A stretch of 11,800 nucleotides of DNA, taken from contig SXXZ01000243.1 of NCBI GenBank assembly GCA_005789375.1, positions 1-11,800 on the forward strand, written 5' to 3'. Both the position numbers and the translations under genes were made by a program. Positions 7,832-11,800 of this stretch are shown here, one piece after another. The DNA comes from Verrucomicrobiales bacterium (GTDB lineage Bacteria > Verrucomicrobiota > Verrucomicrobiae > Limisphaerales > UBA9464). The notes below the pieces were generated by a model. The model was given only the letters and a program-made list of their open reading frames with translations. It was not told the DNA's origin and ran no database searches. The number at the start of each line of letters is the position of its first letter. Position 1 is the stretch's first letter.

Positions 7832-7843
7832 CTTTTTCCAGGT

Positions 7844-8797
7844 TTAGATGTTATTTTTTAAAACAGGGTTATTACACGCTGCAGGCGGCAGATTAGCCAC
7901 TTTTCGGACCCAATCCCACTTCTGGTCATTTTTTGATAAAGGAGGCAGATCACACTCCTTTCCATCCAAAGTTGGCTGCTGATTACCGATTGCCGGGCAC
8001 GCACATTTATTCGGCCAAGTTCGTATCGCAATGCAGCGGAGCATCCATTGAAAGCCAAAATAGGTGCGCAAGCAATTTAAATTCGACCAACTGGTGAAGG
8101 CTCCATTCGATTGCCGCAGATAGCCTCGGCTGTCCATCAACCCTTCCTGGACTAACCATTTTCCGATTGGGAGGTGAAGGATCCTTTTGAGTAAAATGGA
8201 ATCAATCGGACTGTGGAGGGCGCAGAGGAAAGGCGCGACGACTGCGGACTCCGGGTAGGGATTGAATTTACCCATCGTAGGATTCCACTGGCCACCTGAA
8301 AGCCAACAGGCCTGATACTTGAGGAACAGATTGACCACCTTTTGCGCCATCCCAACCGTCGACAAAGCGGATGGATGTCGCGTTACTGGCGCTCCCGACA
8401 AACTCAACGAATGCCCACGAATTCTCCAGATGGTGTCTAGAATCCACTGATCGAAGGTCGATATAACACAACCCGTAGGTGGTTTCGGCAGAGCAACAAG
8501 GGTGTCCTCAATAAACTTTCGGTCTTTGGGACTTTTGATGAAAGGGTTGGGAGAAAGCTGCGGTCGGGCTGCTTTCCAGGAGTTTCCAAACGCATCGTTG
8601 ATCCGATAGGGCCTGCCGAGCGGCCGCTTGGGCTGCCACAGCTTCAAATCGATGTGCAGGGCGCTGACCAGTTCCGCGCCCGACGACCCTGCCGGAAAAG
8701 GAGCTGGTGAGCCGCCAACATACGCCGAGAAGCGTTGGGCATCAGCTATGAATTGGGAATGGAACGGCCCGGTTGGCTCCACATGGCAGCACGGCAT
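7844..8797 (-). CDS. Hypothetical protein, 317 residues
   Basis: I do not recognise this protein. It opens MPCCHVEPTGPFHSQFIADA and is a long uninterrupted frame rich in Trp, Pro and aromatic residues. Stretches that look conserved-protein-like include TFDQWILDTIWRIRG (about 114-128), VVNLFLKYQACWLSGGQW (about 154-171), and a later WSNLNCLRTYFGFQWMLR stretch. The Cys and His residues are scattered and form no clear zinc knuckle. No signal peptide or membrane segment is evident. A plausible minus-strand promoter lies just upstream, overlapping a perfect palindrome, which supports a real gene. Base composition is intermediate between the AT-rich segment and the flanks, falling to about 43% GC at 8041-8100, suggesting it was acquired with that segment. 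It could be an accessory or defence protein, but nothing in the sequence shows a function. Confidence 0.6.
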   Translation of the reverse strand: MPCCHVEPTGPFHSQFIADAQRFSAYVGGSPAPFPAGSSGAELVSALHIDLKLWQPKRPLGRPYRINDAFGNSWKAARPQLSPNPFIKSPKDRKFIEDTLVALPKPPTGCVISTFDQWILDTIWRIRGHSLSLSGAPVTRHPSALSTVGMAQKVVNLFLKYQACWLSGGQWNPTMGKFNPYPESAVVAPFLCALHSPIDSILLKRILHLPIGKWLVQEGLMDSRGYLRQSNGAFTSWSNLNCLRTYFGFQWMLRCIAIRTWPNKCACPAIGNQQPTLDGKECDLPPLSKNDQKWDWVRKVANLPPAACNNPVLKNNI

Positions 8798-8823
8798 AAA
8801 ATGAATTCTCTTTTACCTTGCAC

Positions 8824-8855
8824 CTTGTACTAATCAGCGTTCTTGACGGTCAAGA
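8824..8855 (-). promoter_or_regulatory. Minus-strand promoter with overlapping palindrome for gene 7844-8797
   Basis: Read on the minus strand, TTGACC (complement of 8848-8853) and TACAAG (complement of 8824-8829) are separated by 18 nt, a fair sigma-70-like pair predicting a start near 8817, about 20 nt before the ATG. The -35 hexamer sits inside a perfect palindrome TCTTGAC-g-GTCAAGA (8841-8855), where a repressor would block it. Confidence 0.45.
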
Positions 8856-8927
8856 CTTGCCAGCAAACCTGGGTGTCTCGCGCGCGTCCCCCCTTTTGAC
8901 ATCCCCGAACCCCATACCGATCGCCAT

Positions 8928-8967
8928 AGCGGTTTAGGAGTCTCAGGTAAACCCCAGACATACCGCT
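8928..8967. other. Overlapping inverted repeats in the 8798-9171 intergenic region
   Basis: AGCGGT (8928-8933) pairs with ACCGCT (8962-8967). A competing pair, GGTTTA (8931-8936) with TAAACC (8948-8953), shares three bases with it, so the two stems are partly mutually exclusive. The rest of this 374-nt gap holds the promoter at 8824-8855 and the dyad at 9041-9061. No gene or RNA family is recognised here. Weak evidence for function. Confidence 0.25.
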
Positions 8968-9040
8968 CAGCGCAGTTTCTTCGAGGTGCTCCCACTTCAG
9001 CAGCGGCACATCTCCCACAGTTCCATTGCCTCGCCCAGTC

Positions 9041-9061
9041 GGTTGCTTGAATCAAGCAACC
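9041..9061. promoter_or_regulatory. Second copy of the shared dyad operator, upstream of the coiled-coil gene
   Basis: GGTTGCTTG-aat-CAAGCAACC has arms identical to the site at 961-981. It ends 110 nt before the ATG at 9172, and an extra half-site GGTTGC is at 9071-9076. A -10-like TACAAA at 9081-9086 puts the dyad centre near -42. Upstream, ATCTCCCA (9010-9017) followed by CCAT-GC is also found before the first dyad (912-919), hinting that a longer promoter region is conserved. Confidence 0.7.
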
Positions 9062-9080
9062 CATGCGCCCGGTTGCGTGC

Positions 9081-9086
9081 TACAAA
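9081..9086 (+). promoter_or_regulatory. Candidate -10 element of the coiled-coil gene
   Basis: TACAAA matches TATAAT at 4 of 6 positions and lies 20 nt after the dyad, mirroring the arrangement before the operon. It predicts a start near 9093 and a leader of about 80 nt. Confidence 0.35.
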
Positions 9087-9157
9087 TGAGACTGTCGATG
9101 CGGGAAGCCTCGGGTTCGCGGGTGCGAGTGGACGAGGGCGTCGACAACAACCAGAAG

Positions 9158-9163
9158 AAAGGA
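9158..9163 (+). promoter_or_regulatory. Shine-Dalgarno of the coiled-coil gene
   Basis: AAAGGA stands 8 nt before the ATG at 9172, the clearest ribosome binding site in the window. It fixes that start codon. Confidence 0.75.
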
Positions 9164-9171
9164 CTTGAGAC

Positions 9172-9819
9172 ATGATCATTGCGGGAAAACCGGAAGACAG
9201 GAACGAAGACAACCTTCGCCGGAAACTCAGCGCGGCTTTGGAACACTGCGAGCGCCTCAAGAGGCAATGCGAAGAAATCCAACGACACGCAACCAGCCTC
9301 GAACACCGGGTGGAATCCATGCGGAGAGAGCGTGACGATGACCGACGACCATCGGACGCAACCTCCGCATGGGATCAAGGCCTTCGTGATCTGTTCAACC
9401 GCCTCGCCCGAGAGATGCTCGATGGTGGCTGGGACTGGCTCCGGGATCGATGGGTTATGGATCCGGAACAATCCTCGGCTCAAGGCTCCAGATCTGGCGG
9501 TGACGGCGACATTTCAGTGATCCCGGGAACGGGCGGTGCCTGTACCGAGACGGTACTGGTTTTCTTGAGCAATCGGGATTGGCCTCACAGGTTCCACTCC
9601 AGACACGCCAGCGATGCGATGGAAACCCTCAAGATCCATCTCGTCGAGTGCCAGAAGGTTCAGCGAGTGATGATCATCTCCGACACCATCCATACGCCAT
9701 CGTTCGACAAGGACTACCTTCGCTGGATCCGAGCGTGGTCGGGCCGAGGTGTGACCTTCGGGCATGCACTCGTGGCTCCGGACCGACGCACGCTCCTTCC
9801 CGTGCCGCTGGGCGTCTGA
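9172..9819 (+). CDS. Coiled-coil and alpha/beta domain protein, candidate partner of the operon
   Basis: This 215-residue protein has a strong, highly charged heptad pattern at about 14-60 (LRRKLSAALEHCERLKRQCE and onward), a central Trp-rich helix (DGGWDWLRDRW, 84-94), and a Gly/Ser linker. The C-terminal domain (about 115-215) alternates strands and helices: TETVLVFLSNRDW, VQRVMIISDTIHTPSFDKDY, then VTFGHALVAPDRRTLLPVPL. I do not recognise the family. No signal peptide or membrane segment is seen, so it should be cytoplasmic, and the coiled coil suggests oligomerisation or docking. Its upstream region carries the same dyad as the OGG-HEAT-MoxR-vWA operon at nearly the same distance, so I infer co-regulation and perhaps a role as adaptor or effector of that system. 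A strong hairpin follows 45 nt after the stop. Confidence 0.75.
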   Translation: MIIAGKPEDRNEDNLRRKLSAALEHCERLKRQCEEIQRHATSLEHRVESMRRERDDDRRPSDATSAWDQGLRDLFNRLAREMLDGGWDWLRDRWVMDPEQSSAQGSRSGGDGDISVIPGTGGACTETVLVFLSNRDWPHRFHSRHASDAMETLKIHLVECQKVQRVMIISDTIHTPSFDKDYLRWIRAWSGRGVTFGHALVAPDRRTLLPVPLGV

Positions 9820-9864
9820 GCAGCACAATCAAGCGCTCCGCTCTCCCAGAGACCAAACAGCCCT

Positions 9865-9895
9865 GGGGCACTCTCCCATTCGGGAACAGTGCCCC
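9865..9895 (+). terminator. Strong GC-rich hairpin downstream of the coiled-coil gene
   Basis: GGGGCACT (9865-9872) pairs with AGTGCCCC (9888-9895), and inside it TCCC (9874-9877) pairs with GGGA (9882-9885) around an ATTC loop. This gives a nearly continuous 12-bp stem. It is placed like a terminator for the gene ending at 9819, but no T-run follows, so it may be a transcript-end stabiliser or a Rho-linked end instead. Confidence 0.5.
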
Positions 9896-10104
9896 TTCAC
9901 CGGTAAGTCGCCGGTCGATGGAATCCACAGTTCTCTGTCCGACACGACACCATGAACAAACCAGCGCGCTCACGATCAACGAAGCAGGGTCGACTCGGGA
10001 TGGTACTGACCAGGACTCTGGTAGCTGCGGTGACAAGTCTGGCGATCCAACTGGGCCATGAGTTCCCACAGGGGCGCCTCGCCCCGATCCCAGTGCTTCA
10101 GAGA

Positions 10105-10419
10105 TCAGTCACACACACCACGAATCCGATCCACCAAATCGGCGGCCAATCGCGCGCGCTGACTGAGCTCCAATTGCTTCTGCCATCGTCGGCCCCTTTT
10201 GGGAGCATCTTCTGCCGGTTCCACCGGGGCATAAGGCAAGATCCGATCGTCTGGAAGAAAACGCCCCCAAAGAACACGGCAAAACCGTGGTTTTCAAACC
10301 GGCAGATTTACGTGGGTTTCGGAACGGTGCTGACATCTGGCCCATCGGTGGGCAGGAGGGGGATCGCCCAATTTCTCGATCTCCGACTGCGACGAGTGGT
10401 ATCGCCGCCAGTTCGGTGT
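10105..10419 (-). pseudogene. Decayed C-terminal fragment of an unidentified gene
   Basis: On the minus strand one frame reads as protein-like sequence across an internal TGA (10294-10296). The first part (41 codons) includes RRYHSSQSEIEKLGDPPPAH. The second (62 codons, stop at 10105-10107) includes LPDDRILPYAPVEPAEDAP and ends LARLAADLVDRIRGVCD-like helical sequence (…LELSQRARLAADLVDRI). It lacks a start codon that reaches the conserved-looking end. The mix of charged helix and Pro-rich linker looks like a real C-terminus that has lost its upstream portion. The family is not identified; a relic of a mobile element is possible. The support is composition only. Confidence 0.35.
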
Positions 10420-10462
10420 TCATGGCACAGGGCCGTGGCGATGAGTCCAGAACCATCGAACT

Positions 10463-10498
10463 CTTGATTGGAGCATATTTTAGATGTCATAGATCAAG
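10463..10498. promoter_or_regulatory. Inverted repeat before the AbiEi-like gene, candidate autoregulatory site
   Basis: CTTGAT (10463-10468) and ATCAAG (10493-10498) are perfect 6-bp arms 24 nt apart, immediately before the ATG at 10501. AbiEi antitoxins are known to repress their own operon by binding inverted repeats at the promoter. The AT-rich interval between the arms is promoter-like, although no clean -35/-10 pair is visible. Confidence 0.4.
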
Positions 10499-10500
10499 CA

Positions 10501-11240
10501 TGGCTTTATCTGCAAGGTACAGTTTGCTCCTTCGATTGCAGACGGAGATTCCCCGGGGTGGTCCCATCGAGTCCACTCAGTTGGCGGCGTTGGGTATCTC
10601 GCCTGCCTTGGCGCATCACTATCTGAAGTCGGGATGGCTGTGCCGCCTGGGGCGTGGGGTCTTCCAGTTCCCCAAGGATGACCTTCGACTGGAGGGGTGC
10701 CTGAAGCTGCTCGAAGGCCAGATCCAGGGGTTTCATATCGGCGGCAAAACCGCGCTCGCCTGGCGAGGTTTCAGGCACAACGTCGCTGCCCGTGAACCCG
10801 TGTGGCTTGGGGGACAACAGAACGTGCGCCTTCCGGAGTGGTTCACCGAGCGCTTTCCCGCCCGATACACCACACGCACGCCATTCGACTCTGCCTTGCC
10901 TGCTGAGGCCGGTTTGGAACCCCTGCCCGATCAGCCAGAGGGCGTGCGGGTGTCGGTCCCTGAGCGGGCTCTGTTGGAACTGCTCCATGAAGTGGGCGTC
11001 AACCAGGGGGTTGAAGAGGCACGGAACCTCATGGAAGGCCTTCGATCGCTGCGCCCAGAGGTGCTCGCGCTGCACTTGAAGCACTGCCAGCGAGTCAAAG
11101 CGGCCCGACTCTGTGTGCGTTGGTCCGAGGAGTTGAACCTTCCTTGGGCAGAGACCGCCCGACGAGCGGCAGCCAAACACCTGACCGGCGGCCGATGGTC
11201 GGCCCGGCTCAAAAGCGGAACCCGCCTCAGCCTCTCGTGA
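10501..11240 (+). CDS. AbiEi-family antitoxin / autorepressor (type IV toxin-antitoxin)
   Basis: From ATG 10501 this is a 246-residue protein matching the AbiEi_3 pattern along its length. Its N-terminal winged helix (about 20-55) reads STQLAALGISPALAHHYLKS followed by GWLCRLGRGVFQFP. Then come IGGKTALAWRGF (about 80-91), PEWFTERF (about 109-116), SVPERALLELLHEVG (about 151-165), a helix LMEGLRSLRPEVLALHLKHC, and a basic end. AbiEi proteins bind DNA to repress their operon and neutralise the AbiEii nucleotidyltransferase toxin. The frame stays open upstream to 10287, but that extension has no antitoxin-like sequence and overlaps the decayed frame, so I use 10501. The next gene is a nucleotidyltransferase, as expected, though it lies 177 nt away instead of overlapping as in classical abiE operons. 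Confidence 0.88.
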
Positions 11241-11417
11241 TGAACAATTTTCGATTGGATTAAACAACACGACTTCTGCGGGTACGGCGCACATCCAGCT
11301 TGGATATCAATTCGTTCACATGGTGGCTTGATCAGCCTCAAAAAGCCGGGACATTTGTTCTATCAATCAGGGTCTGTTCATCCGAGCCCCTGAAGAACGC
11401 CAAGCCCAACTCACCTC

Positions 11418-11800
11418 ATGATGTCCGAAGCCGAATTCTTTGCCGGAATCACCGGCAGCGAAAATGATCTCGCCCGGTTGGTGAGAGCGCTTCGCGGCAC
11501 CGGCGTCCCGTTCTGCCTGATCGGCGGGCTGGCGGTGAACCAGTACGTAGAACCTGTGGTGACGCTGGACGCCGATTTCGCCATCACTGCCTCAGATGGC
11601 GTCCGCACGGCTCTCGAAGGTGCCGGGTTTGTCGTGGAGGCTTTTCCCCATTCGATGAACGCCACCCAACCGGGTAGCCGTCTTCGGATTCAAATCACTA
11701 TCAACAATCGCTACGGCAGTTTCCCTTCGCGAGCCGTCGAGGGTATCATTTTCGGAGTTCCGGTGCCGGTGGCTTCGCTCCCGGATGTGGTTCAGGGAAA
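11418..11800 (+). CDS. Nucleotidyltransferase, probable AbiEii-like toxin (3' end outside window)
   Basis: An open frame begins at ATG 11418 (or 11421) and runs off the window after 127 codons. It has the nucleotidyltransferase signature GG (36-37) followed by LAVNQY and TLDADF, with D51 and D53 as the expected metal-binding acidic pair. A helix LARLVRALRGTGVPFCLIGG precedes it and a beta-rich stretch (RLRIQITINNRYG) follows. AbiEii toxins transfer nucleotides to a cellular target, and the preceding AbiEi-like gene supports that identity. The GGLAV-DAD form is shared with other small nucleotidyltransferase families, so the toxin call depends partly on context. No Shine-Dalgarno is visible. 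The 177-nt gap before it (11241-11417) contains no gene and only a weak imperfect palindrome (11325-11337). Confidence 0.75.
   Translation, partial: MMSEAEFFAGITGSENDLARLVRALRGTGVPFCLIGGLAVNQYVEPVVTLDADFAITASDGVRTALEGAGFVVEAFPHSMNATQPGSRLRIQITINNRYGSFPSRAVEGIIFGVPVPVASLPDVVQG

Larger units (their letters stand above)
7365..7843. other. AT-rich segment, probably foreign DNA
   Basis: From just after the vWA stop to the end of the next minus-strand gene the base composition drops sharply. By eye, 7441-7500 is about 35% GC, whereas the flanking operon is clearly GC-rich. It holds one doubtful small ORF (7438-7740) and an AT-rich hairpin (7798-7831). No transposase, terminal repeats or att-like duplication were seen. 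It is probably transferred or decayed DNA that inserted after the operon. Confidence 0.6.
9820..10500. other. Gene-poor stretch between the coiled-coil gene and the antitoxin gene
   Basis: This 681-nt stretch holds the hairpin at 9865-9895, a smaller stem ACCGG/CCGGT (9899-9915), a decayed minus-strand frame (10105-10419), and an inverted repeat before the antitoxin gene (10463-10498). Plus-strand open frames here have atypical composition and no ribosome binding site, so I call no intact gene. Confidence 0.5.

Noticed and set aside
7365..7843. Insertion sequence or transposon in the AT-rich segment
   Set aside because: No transposase, terminal inverted repeats or target duplication could be found despite the base composition shift.
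8834..9064. Small minus-strand frame in the intergenic region before 9172
   Set aside because: Rich in Trp, Arg and Gly with no motif. It runs across the dyad and the other inverted repeats, and another minus frame competes over the same bases.
9952..10467. Plus-strand open frame of 171 codons
   Set aside because: No ribosome binding site, no recognisable domain, and composition rich in Ser, Pro and Arg. It also overlaps the more protein-like decayed minus-strand frame.
10287..10500. Upstream extension of the AbiEi-like gene
   Set aside because: The frame is open, but AbiEi homology begins at 10501 and the extension lacks family features. An inverted repeat typical of a control site sits inside it, so I start at 10501.
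10506..11294. Minus-strand frame of 262 codons antisense to the AbiEi-like gene
   Set aside because: The opposite strand matches AbiEi along its full length, so this is an antisense shadow.
11325..11337. Short palindrome GGCT-N5-AGCC between the antitoxin and toxin genes
   Set aside because: Only 4-bp arms and no matching copy elsewhere; expected by chance.
1..11800. CRISPR array, tRNA or rRNA
   Set aside because: No regularly spaced direct repeats and no cloverleaf or rRNA signature were seen anywhere.

Overview
This is an 11.8 kb window of bacterial DNA, GC-rich except for one AT-rich patch. Most genes lack a clear Shine-Dalgarno sequence; the one at 9172 has one. That pattern and the gene content would suit a GC-rich, complex-lifestyle bacterium such as a Verrucomicrobiota or Planctomycetota member, but I see no marker gene that fixes the taxonomy. 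The region looks accessory: a possible defence or DNA-damage operon, orphan genes, a foreign AT-rich segment, a decayed reading frame and a toxin-antitoxin pair. I see no tRNA, rRNA, CRISPR array, transposase or integrase.

Layout. At the left, on the minus strand, is a PAS-domain protein with a LuxR-like DNA-binding segment (28-786). Divergent from it is a compact plus-strand operon (1088-7364). It encodes an OGG-fold (HhH) DNA glycosylase-like protein, a 737-residue HEAT-like protein, a BRCT-MoxR AAA+ ATPase, and a protein joining a CobT-like zinc-peptidase domain to a C-terminal vWA domain. The last three genes overlap by 4 nt each (ATGA, then GTGA). Next come an AT-rich segment (about 7365-7843) and two orphan minus-strand ORFs (7438-7740 doubtful, 7844-8797). 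A divergent intergenic region then leads to a coiled-coil alpha/beta protein (9172-9819) followed by a strong hairpin. A gene-poor stretch with a decayed minus-strand frame leads to an AbiEi-type antitoxin (10501-11240) and a nucleotidyltransferase cut by the window end (11418-11800).

How the parts may work together. MoxR-vWA pairs are chaperone-like remodelling machines. Here the pair comes with three other elements: a BRCT domain on the ATPase, a base-excision-type glycosylase fold, and a HEAT scaffold. I infer a machine that senses or processes abnormal or modified DNA and uses ATP-driven remodelling to control the peptidase-vWA protein or an effector.

The most telling non-coding signal is a perfect 9-bp dyad, GGTTGCTTG-N3-CAAGCAACC. 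It occurs once before the operon (961-981) and once before the coiled-coil gene (9041-9061), 106 and 110 nt from the respective start codons. Each copy has a TA-AA -10-like hexamer 20-21 nt downstream. This places the dyad centre near -42, the classical position for a LuxR-type activator site, and it links the coiled-coil gene, 8 kb away, to the operon as a probable regulon partner. The PAS/LuxR-like protein is the natural candidate for the regulator. The function of the system as a whole is inference.
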